Counted from the first letter of the stretch, positions 7,801 through 16,773 are shown. The stretch is 64,000 nucleotides of DNA from Desulfovibrio sp. (GCA_017528345.1 JAFXOX010000046.1:186001-250000), one strand, 5' to 3'. Translations and numbers: made by a program. The notes: generated by a model not told the origin, from the letters alone.

Positions 7801-9625
7801 ATTCTACAGTAACACTTTTTGCAAGATTTCTGGGCTGATCTACATCCTTTCCTAAATAATCAGCTACTTCATAGCTAAACAACTGGAGACAAGGCAAAAT
7901 TAGGAAAGCTCCAAGGGGACCTTCAAGAGAAGGAATTCTCCAAATATCAACCCCATGGAGATCGCTTTCAGCATCGGTTAAAACGATAATCTGCCCCTGC
8001 CGCGATTGGATTTCTACAATATTAGACTTGATTTTCTCATAAAGGACATCGTGCGGTGCCAACACAAAAGTCGGGAAAGTCGGATCGATAAGAGCAATAG
8101 GTCCGTGCTTCATCTCACCAGCGGCATACCCCTCTGCGTGAATATAGGAAAGCTCTTTAAGTTTAAGAGCACCTTCAAGGGCAAGAGAAAAACAATGACC
8201 GCGACCAAGATAGAAAAAGCTTTTGGATTGAGAAAACTTACGTGCAAGCAAGCGCGCGGTACTATGCATTTCTGGCAGAGCCGTCTCCAGCATCAGCGGT
8301 AATCGCTGAAGCCGATCAATATTCTGCAGACACTCATCGACACCAAGATTTCCCGAACGATAGCCATAGTAAAGAGCGAGACAGGCCAGCATTATCATCT
8401 GACTTGTCATCGCCTTGGTTGATGCCACACTAATTTCCGGGCCGGCCTGTGTATACAGGACAGCTCCAGCTTCTCTAGCCACAGAGGAACCAAGGACATT
8501 ACACAGGCCTAAAGTTGGAACACCAATTTCATTGGCCATGCGCAAAGCAGCAAGAGTATCTGCTGTTTCACCGCTCTGGCTGATCACAAGAACAATATCC
8601 TGATCTGGATTCAGTAAAAGACGTTCTTTGTAGCGAAACTCAGAGGCGATTTCGACCTGGACGGGAATTCTGGCCCAATCTTCAAGCAGATGCTGCCCCC
8701 ACAGTCCTGCGTGAAAAGAGGTGCCACAGGCAATAATATGCAGACGCTTAGGGACCGGCAGCGCATCCAGTTCGGATAAAAGCACTCGACTGCCTTCAAA
8801 ACGGCCTGAAAGGGCGTCACTGATCACCTTGGGCTGCTCAAAAATTTCCTTGAGCATAAAATGCCGGTAACCGCCTTTCTGGGCAGCCTGCATACTCCAT
8901 TGGATCTGCTGGACTGGACGCTGAATAGGGGTCAAGTCAGAGCTTTTCCAAAGTTGGTAACTATCGCTGTCCGCAACAAGGATGTCACCATCTTCAAGAA
9001 AAACAACATCTCGAGTATAGGCTAGAAATGCTGGAATGTCCGAAGCTATAAAATTTTCTCCAATACCTTGACCAAAAATAAGTGGAGCAGCCAGCCTGGC
9101 AGCGTAGAGTCTTTGAGGATCCTCTCTGTCCAAGACGCAGATTGCATATGCTCCGTGAGCCTTCTTCAGAGCAGCTGCAAGAGCGTGCAGAAGGTCACAT
9201 TCTTGAGAGAGCATATCTTCAATGAGGTTGATCAGAACTTCACTGTCGGTGTCCGATGCAAAATGATAGCCTTTTTGGCTGAGTTCCTCGCGGATTTCAA
9301 GGTAATTTTCAATAATACCATTGTGCACTATAGCCAGGCGCTTAGAATTGCTAAGATGAGGATGCGCATTACGCTCTTCTGGAGCTCCATGCGTTGCCCA
9401 CCGTGTATGGCCAATGGCGCAAGTCACAGTAAGCGCATTGCGCTCTCCCTGAAACTTTTCAGACAAATTTTTTAATTTGCCCTTAGCACGCACGACCATC
9501 AGCTCATTATTCAGATCATAGCCGACACCAGCCGAATCGTAGCCTCTGTATTCCAGATGCTCAAGACCTTCAAGAACAAGGGGAACGGCAGGTCTATGAC
9601 CGCTGTAGCCGATAATTCCACACAT
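7799..9625 (-). CDS. glmS: Glutamine-fructose-6-phosphate aminotransferase (isomerizing)
   Basis: A 608-aa enzyme that makes glucosamine-6-phosphate from fructose-6-phosphate and glutamine, the first step to UDP-GlcNAc for peptidoglycan and LPS. The N-terminal glutaminase domain starts with the nucleophile Cys2 (MCGIIGYSGHR) and keeps EYRGYDSAG. Two SIS isomerase domains follow, with CGTSFHAG, SQSGETADT and SVASTKAM, and the C-terminus is the conserved DQPRNLAKSVTVE. A GAGG lies 6 nt before the ATG. It follows ppiD by 36 nt on the same strand. No glmS ribozyme is visible. Confidence 0.98.
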   Translation of the reverse strand: MCGIIGYSGHRPAVPLVLEGLEHLEYRGYDSAGVGYDLNNELMVVRAKGKLKNLSEKFQGERNALTVTCAIGHTRWATHGAPEERNAHPHLSNSKRLAIVHNGIIENYLEIREELSQKGYHFASDTDSEVLINLIEDMLSQECDLLHALAAALKKAHGAYAICVLDREDPQRLYAARLAAPLIFGQGIGENFIASDIPAFLAYTRDVVFLEDGDILVADSDSYQLWKSSDLTPIQRPVQQIQWSMQAAQKGGYRHFMLKEIFEQPKVISDALSGRFEGSRVLLSELDALPVPKRLHIIACGTSFHAGLWGQHLLEDWARIPVQVEIASEFRYKERLLLNPDQDIVLVISQSGETADTLAALRMANEIGVPTLGLCNVLGSSVAREAGAVLYTQAGPEISVASTKAMTSQMIMLACLALYYGYRSGNLGVDECLQNIDRLQRLPLMLETALPEMHSTARLLARKFSQSKSFFYLGRGHCFSLALEGALKLKELSYIHAEGYAAGEMKHGPIALIDPTFPTFVLAPHDVLYEKIKSNIVEIQSRQGQIIVLTDAESDLHGVDIWRIPSLEGPLGAFLILPCLQLFSYEVADYLGKDVDQPRNLAKSVTVE

Positions 9626-9661
9626 TACAGACCTCGCAAGAAAATGACATAAAACAAGCGA

Positions 9662-11572
9662 CTATCCGTCAAACCTATCGGCTTTTTCAAAATGAACATC
9701 GGTAATTTTCGCCCGTTTCAAAAGCTGATCAATAAAAAGGGAGCGGATATTTTCGCCTGCCTCGCGCGCAGCACCATTTTCAAGAATCCCATGAATGCGC
9801 TCCCAATCTTCTTCTGAGGCTTTCTGAACTTCGCGCACATGAAAGAGACCTGCTCCACGGGAACCGTCAGCCTTACTGAGTGAAAAGACCTGGCTGAGCC
9901 ATTGACCAGGCTTTGCTTCAAAACAGGCACGGGAAAGATTATGATTTTCCATAAAAGGTTCAATAAGTCCTGAACGTTCCACAGGCTTCGTACTCTCAAG
10001 ATGTCTTTGTGTTCTTTCTTCCTGTGAAATTGGGCCATTCTTAAGAGTCTTACGTAATTCCGTGGCTTTGGCCATGGCTGCTTCAAGCGCCTTTTGCTCG
10101 CGTAGCGTCTTTTCAATCTCACCCTTGACTATTTCTAACGGCTTAAGAGACTCTTTTTCCGTTGTATCAACACGGACAACCATGACATCGTCGCCGGCTT
10201 GCAACAAGGTATCCACTGGTGTTCCTGAAAGAAGCTGTGTTGCGTCGGAAGGACTGAAATGCATTTTGCTCACAAATTCTTCAGCACTCAGCAAACCACT
10301 TTTCTCCGCCTTGAGGCCGAAACGGGCGGCTGACACGTTAAGGTCCTTGCCAAGCAAGGCATCTTCAAGAAGGCTCTCACCTACTTCGCTCACCTTATCG
10401 CGGCCTTCTTCCTTTGCCATGGTTTTCAAAAGTTCTGCTTTGGCCTCATCAAAAGGCGTTACTTTTTCAGGACGTTTTTCATGGACCAGAATCAGATGCA
10501 GACCAAATTGCGTAGCAATTGGCTCTTTTGAAACGACACCTGCAGCCTGACTAAAAGCGGCTTCTTCAAAAGGCGGTACCGTGACGCCACGCTCAATCCA
10601 GCCAAGCTCACCCCCAGGACCGGCGGCATTGGGCTGATTATGCGCATCCGCAAGAGCCGCAAACTCCTTGCCTTTGGCAAGTTCAGCCTGAATCTCATGA
10701 ATCTTTGCAAGGGCCGCGCTGCGCTCTTGCTCTGAAGCATTCTCATTCAGAGGAACCAGGATATGCGCTGCACGGACAGCCTCTTTTTGAGTATATTTTG
10801 CCAGATTCGTCTTATACCATTTTTGGGCAGCTTCCAGTGAAATCGACTGGGGATCGACCAGTTTCTCTGGAGACACACAAATGGAGGTGATCTGCGCCTT
10901 CTTAGGAATAGTGAAGACTGCCTGGTGCTCTTCATAGTATTTTTTGACTTCTTCTTCATTCACCGTAGCCTGCGCTAAAAAATCTTGAGCAGGCACAAAA
11001 AGATAGTCAAGAATGCGCTTCTCAAACATAAATTGGAAACGCCTGTGTGCTAGGTCAGGATCAACCCAGACAGAAGAGGAAACGAGCTCAAGCATTTTGT
11101 CGTAAAGCAATTCCTCTCGCATCTGTTGCTCAAAATCGGCAGCAGAAAGACGCAAAGCATTCAGTCCGCGCGCATAGGAATCTTTGTCCAATTGCCCCTT
11201 TTCATTTAAAAAGAGCGGATTCTGCTCAATAGCCTGGCGCAGCTCAACGGGACTGATACCGAGGCCCAAACGCTTTGCTTCCTGTAATACAAGCAAACGG
11301 GCAATCATATTTTGCAACACTAAGCGTCCCAGATGCTGCTCCTTGAGCTGGGCATGTGACGAACCCTGGCTCATCAACTGCTGCTCAATACGCTGATAGC
11401 GTTTATAAAATTGAGGTTCAAGAATTGGCTCACCATTGACCTGAGCCATCACACGGCTTGAGTCTGTCTCTGTGAAACTGCCGATACCCCAAAACACAAA
11501 AACGAGAATAATAACGCCAAAGGCCAATTTCACGAGGAAAGACTGCGTATTGGAACGAATCGCATCAAGCAT
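9662..11572 (-). CDS. ppiD: PpiD-type periplasmic peptidyl-prolyl isomerase/chaperone
   Basis: A 636-aa protein with one N-terminal membrane helix (MLDAIRSNTQSFLVKLAFGV..., about 12-32) and a periplasmic SurA-N-like chaperone region (about 40-230). A parvulin rotamase domain follows (AAHILVPLNENASEQERSAA through FGLHLILVHEKR, about 265-370) and then a long C-terminal chaperone-like part. It probably helps folding of outer-membrane and secreted proteins. The start has GAGG about 7 nt upstream and a TTGAGA/TAGAAT promoter candidate. glmS follows on the same strand. Confidence 0.9.
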   Translation of the reverse strand: MLDAIRSNTQSFLVKLAFGVIILVFVFWGIGSFTETDSSRVMAQVNGEPILEPQFYKRYQRIEQQLMSQGSSHAQLKEQHLGRLVLQNMIARLLVLQEAKRLGLGISPVELRQAIEQNPLFLNEKGQLDKDSYARGLNALRLSAADFEQQMREELLYDKMLELVSSSVWVDPDLAHRRFQFMFEKRILDYLFVPAQDFLAQATVNEEEVKKYYEEHQAVFTIPKKAQITSICVSPEKLVDPQSISLEAAQKWYKTNLAKYTQKEAVRAAHILVPLNENASEQERSAALAKIHEIQAELAKGKEFAALADAHNQPNAAGPGGELGWIERGVTVPPFEEAAFSQAAGVVSKEPIATQFGLHLILVHEKRPEKVTPFDEAKAELLKTMAKEEGRDKVSEVGESLLEDALLGKDLNVSAARFGLKAEKSGLLSAEEFVSKMHFSPSDATQLLSGTPVDTLLQAGDDVMVVRVDTTEKESLKPLEIVKGEIEKTLREQKALEAAMAKATELRKTLKNGPISQEERTQRHLESTKPVERSGLIEPFMENHNLSRACFEAKPGQWLSQVFSLSKADGSRGAGLFHVREVQKASEEDWERIHGILENGAAREAGENIRSLFIDQLLKRAKITDVHFEKADRFDG

Positions 11573-11616
11573 CTCAACACCTCAATACTGACAGTAGAAG
11601 GACAAATGAAACGAAT

Positions 11617-11645
11617 ATTCTAATCATTTTCTTCCTTTCTCTCAA
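11617..11645 (-). promoter_or_regulatory. Candidate promoter of the ppiD-glmS unit
   Basis: On the minus strand, TTGAGA (11645-11640), a 17-nt spacer and TAGAAT (11622-11617), 45 nt before the ppiD ATG. Confidence 0.5.
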
Positions 11646-11681
11646 GCCCGTTGTTTGACCAAATGTCCAAAACAGGCATTC

Positions 11682-11710
11682 TTGACAGCTACCACTCACT
11701 CAAGTACAAA
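11682..11710 (+). promoter_or_regulatory. Promoter of tRNA-Pro
   Basis: A consensus TTGACA (11682-11687), a 17-nt spacer and TACAAA (11705-11710), 38 nt before the first tRNA base. Confidence 0.7.
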
Positions 11711-11747
11711 AGTGCGACACAATTCAGCATGCAAATTTTTAGCTTTT

Positions 11748-11824
11748 CGGAGCGTGGCGCAGCTTGGTAGCGCACCTGCTTTGGGAGCAGGGGGTCGAAG
11801 GTTCAAATCCTTTCGCTCCGACCA
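11748..11824 (+). tRNA. tRNA-Pro (anticodon TGG)
   Basis: A 77-nt cloverleaf. The acceptor stem CGGAGCG/CGCTCCG is perfect. The D arm contains AGCTTGGTAGC. The anticodon stem CCTGC/GCAGG carries loop TTTGGGA, giving anticodon TGG. The T arm has GGTTCAAATCC, and CCA is encoded in the gene. Its own promoter lies upstream and a rho-independent terminator downstream, so it is a single-gene unit. Confidence 0.97.
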
Positions 11825-11835
11825 TTAAATTCAAA

Positions 11836-11868
11836 GGCTTACGGGGTTATTCACCGTAAGCCTTTTTT
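11836..11868 (+). terminator. Rho-independent terminator of tRNA-Pro
   Basis: GGCTTACGG (11836-11844) pairs with CCGTAAGCC (11854-11862), followed by six T. It lies 12 nt after the tRNA CCA. Confidence 0.9.
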
Positions 11869-11899
11869 ATCCCACGCGCCGTAAAACCCTGTCCGAAAG

Positions 11900-12170
11900 G
11901 CACAGGGATATAAGGCGCACCGCTGGAATTTGCCTTTCCTGCATCACGACCTCTTTTGGCGGCTGGGCAAGCCGTGTCAGCCTGTGGAGAGATAGTGAGA
12001 CCTGGAGGAGTAGCGGGTTGGTTCGCAGCCGTAACATTCCCCACAGTGGGAATTTGAAAGCGAAAACCAATCGATATTCCTCTGGGCAGTCCAGTTTTCG
12101 CAGGAACCCGCCTAGGGTAGCTTTCTACCGCTAGGAATCCCCCGACTTTAAGCGGGGGAGGATGTCAATT
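11900..12170 (+). pseudogene. Decayed 3' end of an IS200/IS605-type tnpB, with its end hairpin (relic 1)
   Basis: Plus-strand translation near 11940-12050 gives LLAAGQAVSACGEIVRPGG, a typical C-terminal tail of TnpB-like (IS605 OrfB) proteins, then several stops. About 100 nt further on is a hairpin CCCCCG/CGGGGG (12139-12158) followed by AGGATGTCAATT, the kind of end seen after tnpB. Nothing of the catalytic core remains. A related, more decayed copy lies at 38815-39078. Open minus-strand frames here are shadows. Confidence 0.65.
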
Positions 12171-12537
12171 CCTCACCCAGCCCTGCGAAAGCTGAAATTG
12201 TGAAAACCCTATGATGCTCGAAAAAATATTGCTTCCGGCAAAACGTTGAAAGCAAAATGAAGTTGTCAGATCTGGGGAAAAAGTGTGTTGAATATAGCTG
12301 AGCCTATGCGGTGACCAGTGCCTGTTTACCGATTTGATAAGACTGCCGAAGCTCTTTCCCCAACAGAGAACAAAAGAGGCTTACAAAAAAACGTTCGTTT
12401 CTTTCGGGGCTATGCAAACACACGATTTCTCAAAAAGCGTGTTGTATTTGCCATTTTTTTCTGAAGCCCTTACGTTGCAGACTTCCTTGGCAAGGCTTAC
12501 GTTCAAAAATTAACGCTTTTACCCAAAGGATGTCTCC
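12171..12537. other. Non-coding leader region before modABC
   Basis: No gene was found in these 367 nt. The only structure I can point to is an inverted repeat, AACACACG (about 12417-12424) against CGTGTTGT (about 12438-12445), roughly 95 nt before modA. It could be an operator for the molybdate genes. I see neither a recognisable ModE box nor a molybdenum-cofactor riboswitch. Confidence 0.35.
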
Positions 12538-13284
12538 ATGAAACGTTTTCTTCCCTGTGCTGCACTTTTTCTTTCGCTTTACCTGCAACCCGGCCTGAGC
12601 CAGGCTGATGAAATAACCGTCTCTGCAGCAGCCAGTCTGACAAATGCCTTTAGCGACATCAAAGTCCTGTACGAAAAAAAACATCCAGAAACTACCATAC
12701 ATCTGAATTTTGCCGCATCTACGCCACTGCTTAAACAAATTCAAGAAGGGGCCCCAGTGGATGTTTTTGCCAGTGCCGATCAGGAAACTATGGACGCTGC
12801 CGTCAAATCACAAGTCATCAACACTCAAAGCCGCAAAAACTTTGTACGCAATACCCTTGTGCTCATCGTGCCCAAAGGTGGCAAAAAGCCGGCAAAACTT
12901 GAAGAGATCATGGCTTTTGAACGACTGGCTATCGGCAATCCCAATTCCGTGCCTGCCGGCCGCTATACCAAGCAGGCTTTGAGCAAAGCTGGCCTATGGG
13001 AAAAAGCTCAAAAAAAAGCCATTTTCGGAACCAATGTACGCCAAGTTCTTGATTATGTGGCCCGTGGCGAAGTTGATGCCGGTTTTGTCTACGGTACTGA
13101 CGCCAAAAAACAAGCCGACAAGGTGGAAACTGTTTTTACGCTCGACGGGCACACAGCCATTCTCTATCCCATTGCCCAAGTCACGACAGGCAAAAATCCC
13201 AAAGACGGTCAGGATTTTCTTCACTTTGTGCTCAGCGCTGAAGGACAGGCCGTTCTCGACAAATATGGTTTTGCCCGTCCCTAG
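12538..13284 (+). CDS. modA: Molybdate ABC transporter, periplasmic binding protein
   Basis: A 248-aa protein with a signal peptide (about 1-24, cut near SQA-DE). The mature part follows the ModA pattern: ITVSAAASLTNAFSDI at the N-terminus, a central NFAASTPLLKQIQEGAPVDV and QVLDYVARGEVDAGFVYGTD near the end. Residues of the AASL and AST loops bind the oxyanion. It delivers molybdate to ModBC for molybdenum enzymes such as formate dehydrogenase. AAAGGATG lies before the ATG. First gene of modABC, 12 nt from modB. Confidence 0.97.
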   Translation: MKRFLPCAALFLSLYLQPGLSQADEITVSAAASLTNAFSDIKVLYEKKHPETTIHLNFAASTPLLKQIQEGAPVDVFASADQETMDAAVKSQVINTQSRKNFVRNTLVLIVPKGGKKPAKLEEIMAFERLAIGNPNSVPAGRYTKQALSKAGLWEKAQKKAIFGTNVRQVLDYVARGEVDAGFVYGTDAKKQADKVETVFTLDGHTAILYPIAQVTTGKNPKDGQDFLHFVLSAEGQAVLDKYGFARP

Positions 13285-13296
13285 GAATGCGCCTCC

Positions 13297-13980
13297 ATGG
13301 AGCTCTCTTCCATCATTCTTCCTCTTGAGCTCTCTCTCAGGGTCGCCGGACTTGCCACGCTTTTTTCCTTTCTTTTTGCCATGCTCCTGGCTTTTCTGCT
13401 TGCTCGTAAGTCCGGCCCCATTCCTGCCGTTATCGATGCCCTCTGTACGCTACCGCTAGTTCTGCCGCCCACAGTCATTGGCTACTACTTGATTATTGTC
13501 CTTGGCCGTCGCGGCATTCTCGGCCATGCTCTTTCAGAATTGGGTATCAACATTATTTTTTCGCTCAAGGGTGCTGTCATTGCCGCTACTCTGGTCATTT
13601 TTCCGTTAATCTACAAATCTGCCCGGGCGGCACTGGAACAGGTCGATCAGCGTCTTGAAAATGCTGCAAGGACCCTTGGCGCCAGTGAGCTGCGAGTCTT
13701 TTTGACAATTTCCCTGCCGCTTGCTTCCAAAGGCATCATTGCTGGTCTTATCTTGGCTTTTGCACGAGGAATGGGGGAATTTGGCGCGACATTGATGGTC
13801 GCGGGCAATATTCCAGGCAAGACACAGACCCTTTCTCTAGCTATTTACGCAGCTTTTCAGGCTGGCGACGACGCAACGGCAACACTGCTTGTGATTATTA
13901 CCTCGTTTTTATGTATCTTCCTTTTACTCACAGCCGAAATAATCCTGAAACTCTCTGCCTATCTCAGGAAGACAAAATGA
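13297..13980 (+). CDS. modB: Molybdate ABC transporter permease
   Basis: A 227-aa inner-membrane permease with about five helices. It has the CysW/ModB-type EAA loop near ARTLGASELRVFLTISLPLA (about residues 125-144), which docks on the ATPase, and the ModB-typical ARGMGEFGATLMVAGN. Length is normal. It starts 12 nt after modA and its stop overlaps the modC ATG, so the three genes form a coupled operon. Confidence 0.96.
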   Translation: MELSSIILPLELSLRVAGLATLFSFLFAMLLAFLLARKSGPIPAVIDALCTLPLVLPPTVIGYYLIIVLGRRGILGHALSELGINIIFSLKGAVIAATLVIFPLIYKSARAALEQVDQRLENAARTLGASELRVFLTISLPLASKGIIAGLILAFARGMGEFGATLMVAGNIPGKTQTLSLAIYAAFQAGDDATATLLVIITSFLCIFLLLTAEIILKLSAYLRKTK

Positions 13981-14753
13981 TTCAATTGCGAATTGCCAAA
14001 CGCTTTGGACAGGGTCAAAGAGCCTTTAGGCTGCATGTTGACTTTAGCCTTGCCTCTGAGCCGCAATTTGCCATTCTCTTTGGGGCTTCCGGTTCCGGCA
14101 AGACATTGACCTTACATTGCCTGGCAGGCCTCACCAAGCCGGATACAGGATTCCTTGTTGTCGATGACAGAGTTCTCTTTGACAGTCAGCACAAAATCTG
14201 CCTTCCCGCCCGCGCCCGCCAGATCGGGTACATGTTTCAGGACTACGCACTTTTTCCGCATCTCACAGTTCTGCAAAATGTCTGCTACTCCCAATCTCAC
14301 TTCTTCCCGACATCCATTGCGAAACGTGAACGCGAGCGCTGCATGGAGCTGTTGCAACAGCTTGCCATTGCCCATCTTGAAAAACGCCTTCCCCATGAGC
14401 TCTCAGGCGGCCAACGGCAGCGTGTAGCTCTGGCCAGGGCTCTGTATGCCAAGCCTAAGCTGCTTCTTCTTGACGAGCCGTTCTCAGCCCTGGACCCACT
14501 GCTAAGAGGTCAACTGCGCCATGAACTCAAAAGTATCTTACGTCAGTTAGAGCTGCCAACCGTGATTATTACCCATGACCCGGACGACGTGGATTGTTTC
14601 AGTGGTCAGATTGTGCTGTATGCCAAAGGGCAAGCTCGCGTTATCCATGACTATGCCGCAAAACGTGCTGCCCATTCCACAACAACGCAATGCCTTCTTA
14701 CTCTTCTTGCAGATGACATCCAATCCATTGACAAGCCTGCACGCTCTCACTAA
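13977..14753 (+). CDS. modC: Molybdate ABC transporter ATP-binding protein (short form)
   Basis: A 258-aa ABC ATPase. Walker A is GASGSGKT, the signature is LSGGQRQRVALARAL, Walker B is LLLLDEPFSALDP and the switch is IITHD. It ends soon after the ATPase core and lacks the C-terminal Mop/TOBE domain of full-length ModC (about 350 aa), so molybdate feedback through that domain is not expected. The ATG at 13977 overlaps the modB stop. In-frame codons upstream lie inside modB and are not used here. Confidence 0.93.
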   Translation: MIQLRIAKRFGQGQRAFRLHVDFSLASEPQFAILFGASGSGKTLTLHCLAGLTKPDTGFLVVDDRVLFDSQHKICLPARARQIGYMFQDYALFPHLTVLQNVCYSQSHFFPTSIAKRERERCMELLQQLAIAHLEKRLPHELSGGQRQRVALARALYAKPKLLLLDEPFSALDPLLRGQLRHELKSILRQLELPTVIITHDPDDVDCFSGQIVLYAKGQARVIHDYAAKRAAHSTTTQCLLTLLADDIQSIDKPARSH

Positions 14754-14796
14754 GAAAAGACGATTCCCTTATCGGTAGGGTTATCATCTGAGCAAA

Positions 14797-14808
14797 TGTA
14801 CATGTACA
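14797..14808. repeat. 12-bp perfect palindrome TGTACATGTACA
   Basis: A perfect palindrome 44 nt after modC, in the 253-nt gap before rnhA. It could be an operator half-pair. No function is assigned. Confidence 0.4.
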
Positions 14809-14954
14809 CTGTTAAGCAGATCAATCTATTGAGGATTCACTTGATCAGCCTCAAACCTACCGAACATTACCCCTTAGAGCTGTTAAAAAATACATTCACA
14901 GGCAACCCAGCGTCAAAACTTTTTGATCTGCTGGTATCTGGCAATTGAAAAAAC

Positions 14955-15011
14955 GGAGGCAGCACTTCCTCCTCGGTGAAAACCGAGGTTCTACGCTGAA
15001 TATTTGATGAA
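14955..15011 (+). promoter_or_regulatory. Hairpin-spaced ribosome-binding element, copy 2 (rnhA)
   Basis: GGAGG (14955-14959) is followed by CAGC, inner stem CCTCGG/CCGAGG, then ACGCTG (14993-14998), AATATTTG (8 nt) and ATGAA at 15007. The outer stem is four pairs plus mismatches and the inner stem is strong. The linear SD-to-ATG gap is 47 nt. Confidence 0.8.
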
Positions 15012-15480
15012 TGAAGTGAGCATCTATACGGACGGTTCCTGTCTTGGCAATCCCGGCCCGGGCGGATGGGCATGTCGTATTTACAAGGATAGCCAAGAGC
15101 GCACGCCCATTGAACTTTCTGGCGGTTACAGCCACACGACCAATAATCGCATGGAAATCCTAAGCGTTCTGGAAGGGCTCAAGGCCTTACCAGAGCCCTC
15201 GTCTGTGCACATCTATTCAGACTCACAGTATGTCTGTTCAGCTCTTGAAAAAGGCTGGCTCAACGCATGGCTCAAAAAAAACTGGATCAACAGCGCAAAA
15301 AAACCCGTCAAGAACAAGGATCTCTGGCTTCTTTTGCTCAGTGAACTCAAACGCCATCAGGTCACTATGCACTGGCTCCGCGGCCATGCAGGACATCCTG
15401 AAAACGAACGCTGTGATGTACTGGCTCGCAGTATTGCCGAAGGTGGAAATCTTCCGCCAGACCCTGGCTACAGTGACTGA
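15007..15480 (+). CDS. rnhA: Ribonuclease HI
   Basis: A 157-aa enzyme that cleaves the RNA strand of RNA-DNA hybrids. The metal-binding acidic residues are all visible: D in YTDGSCLGNPGPGGW, E in NNRMEILSVLEGL, D in YSDSQYVCSALEKGW and D in GHPENERCDVLA. The catalytic His region HAGHPEN is present. Length matches typical bacterial RNase HI. The start is ATG 15007; the TTG three bases earlier is part of the initiation element. The next gene begins 5 nt after the stop. Confidence 0.97.
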   Translation: MNEVSIYTDGSCLGNPGPGGWACRIYKDSQERTPIELSGGYSHTTNNRMEILSVLEGLKALPEPSSVHIYSDSQYVCSALEKGWLNAWLKKNWINSAKKPVKNKDLWLLLLSELKRHQVTMHWLRGHAGHPENERCDVLARSIAEGGNLPPDPGYSD

Positions 15481-15485
15481 CCGGC

Positions 15486-16433
15486 ATGGTTGATGCTACT
15501 CTCTGGCAGAACCTGGTTTTGCCCATGGCCCGCCTCCTCTTTTCTCTGACTCTTGCACTGCTTCTTGCCAATATTCTGGAAGCCCTGCACTGGACGCGTT
15601 ACCTCTCCCGTCTTGCAGCACCTCTTGCCAGAAGCGCCCATCTCGGTGAAAGTGCTCAGGCAGCTTTCACCATAGCCTTTCTTTCTCCGGCCCAAGCCAA
15701 TGCGCTGCTTTCTGAGGCTTATACTGAACGCCGACTTTCCCTTCGAGAACTGACTCTTGCCAATCTTTTCAATAGTTTGCCGGCCTACTTTGTCCACACG
15801 CCAACGATTTTTCTGCTGACTTGGCCAGTCCTGGGTTATGCAGCTATTGTCTATGTTGGCTTGAGTCTGCTTGCGGCTTTCCTGCGAACGCTGCTCACTC
15901 TCTGTCTTTCTCGGAAGCTCCTTCCACCATCGCAGTCGACGCAGATAAATACGACCAAGGATACAGCTATTAGCCTGTGCACGGCTTTAGCACGAGCCTT
16001 ACACCGTCTGGGCAAACGCCTTCCACGACTTCTCCTCTTTACGGTCCCCATCTATCTTTTGATGTACTATTTGCAGACCCATGGACTCTTTGAACAGCTT
16101 AACGCCTGGCTAGGCAATCAAACGTCCACATTCTCTTTCCTCACCCCGCAAGCCGCCGGCATCATTATGCTCCATTTTCTGGCCGAATTTGGCAGTGCGC
16201 TGGGAGCAGCTGGCTCTCTTCTGAGTACAGGCGGCATTAACGACCATGAAGTGGTCATTGCCCTGCTTGTGGGCAATATTCTCTCTACCCCCATCAGAGC
16301 ACTGCGCCATCAATTGCCGTCATATGCCGGATTTTTCAACCCATCTCTTGGCCTGCGTCTCATTGTCCTCAATCAGGGCCTGAGAGCCGCAAGTATGGCA
16401 CTTGTCACCACCGGCTACTGCCTGTGTACCTAA
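15486..16433 (+). CDS. Permease-like membrane protein with nucleoside-recognition (Gate) type repeats
   Basis: A 315-aa polytopic protein with about eight hydrophobic helices in two related halves. In the first, FTIAFLSPAQANALLSEAYT lies at about 60-79. In the second, MLHFLAEFGSALGAAGSLLS is followed by ALLVGNILSTPIRALRHQLP (about 257-276). This two-half layout, with a small polar GNxLSxPxR-type motif, resembles the Gate/nucleoside-recognition family often left unnamed in sulfate reducers. Substrate unknown. It overlaps nothing and sits between rnhA and the ThiS-like gene. Confidence 0.6.
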   Translation: MVDATLWQNLVLPMARLLFSLTLALLLANILEALHWTRYLSRLAAPLARSAHLGESAQAAFTIAFLSPAQANALLSEAYTERRLSLRELTLANLFNSLPAYFVHTPTIFLLTWPVLGYAAIVYVGLSLLAAFLRTLLTLCLSRKLLPPSQSTQINTTKDTAISLCTALARALHRLGKRLPRLLLFTVPIYLLMYYLQTHGLFEQLNAWLGNQTSTFSFLTPQAAGIIMLHFLAEFGSALGAAGSLLSTGGINDHEVVIALLVGNILSTPIRALRHQLPSYAGFFNPSLGLRLIVLNQGLRAASMALVTTGYCLCT

Positions 16434-16449
16434 AAAGGAGCCTCATCCT

Positions 16450-16725
16450 ATGGATAGTAAAGCTTGGGAGGAACTTCTTGCCACCAAGACTGAACCTGAG
16501 CTCATCAGACCTGATGAGCATGGACCGCGCATCACAGTGCTTCTTCAACCTGAAGGACGAACGCTCTCCATGCCACGCTGTAAAACAGTCTGGCAGCTGC
16601 TAAAAGCTCTTGACATTCCTGAAGAAACAGCGCTTGTGGCTCGGGACGGACTTTTGCTGACCCATGATCTAGCGATTCACCCCAATGAGACAATCCTTGT
16701 GAGAAAAGTCGCTTCACGCGGTTAG
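16450..16725 (+). CDS. ThiS/MoaD-like ubiquitin-fold sulfur carrier (C-terminal RG)
   Basis: A 91-aa protein. After a 25-residue lead, the beta-grasp core runs from ITVLLQPEGR through TVWQLLKALDIPEETALVARDGLLL to ETILVRKVASRG. ThiS, MoaD and TtuB proteins carry sulfur as a C-terminal thiocarboxylate, usually on Gly-Gly. Here the end is Arg-Gly. AAGGAG lies upstream of the chosen ATG. A TtuA-like tRNA thiolase is encoded 4 kb away (20415-21332), which makes a TtuB-like role plausible but unproven. Confidence 0.7.
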   Translation: MDSKAWEELLATKTEPELIRPDEHGPRITVLLQPEGRTLSMPRCKTVWQLLKALDIPEETALVARDGLLLTHDLAIHPNETILVRKVASRG

Positions 16726-16737
16726 TTTCCCCCCCCC

Positions 16738-16773
16738 AAAAAAAAGAGGAAACCCTAAGATTTCCTCTTTTTT
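16738..16773. terminator. Bidirectional terminator between the ThiS-like gene and ahcY
   Basis: AAAAAAAAGAGGAAA (16738-16752) pairs with TTTCCTCTTTTTT (16761-16773) around a short loop, with A/T runs on both sides. It serves the two convergent genes. Confidence 0.85.

Noticed and set aside
9626..9661. glmS ribozyme upstream of glmS
   Set aside because: The gap to ppiD is only 36 nt, too short for the ribozyme, and its core sequences are absent.
11847..12070. Minus-strand frames of 65-67 codons near tRNA-Pro
   Set aside because: The plus strand shows the TnpB tail there; the minus frames have no SD and lie over the relic.
12171..12537. Molybdenum-cofactor riboswitch or ModE box before modA
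   Set aside because: I could not find the expected conserved blocks; only a weak inverted repeat is present.
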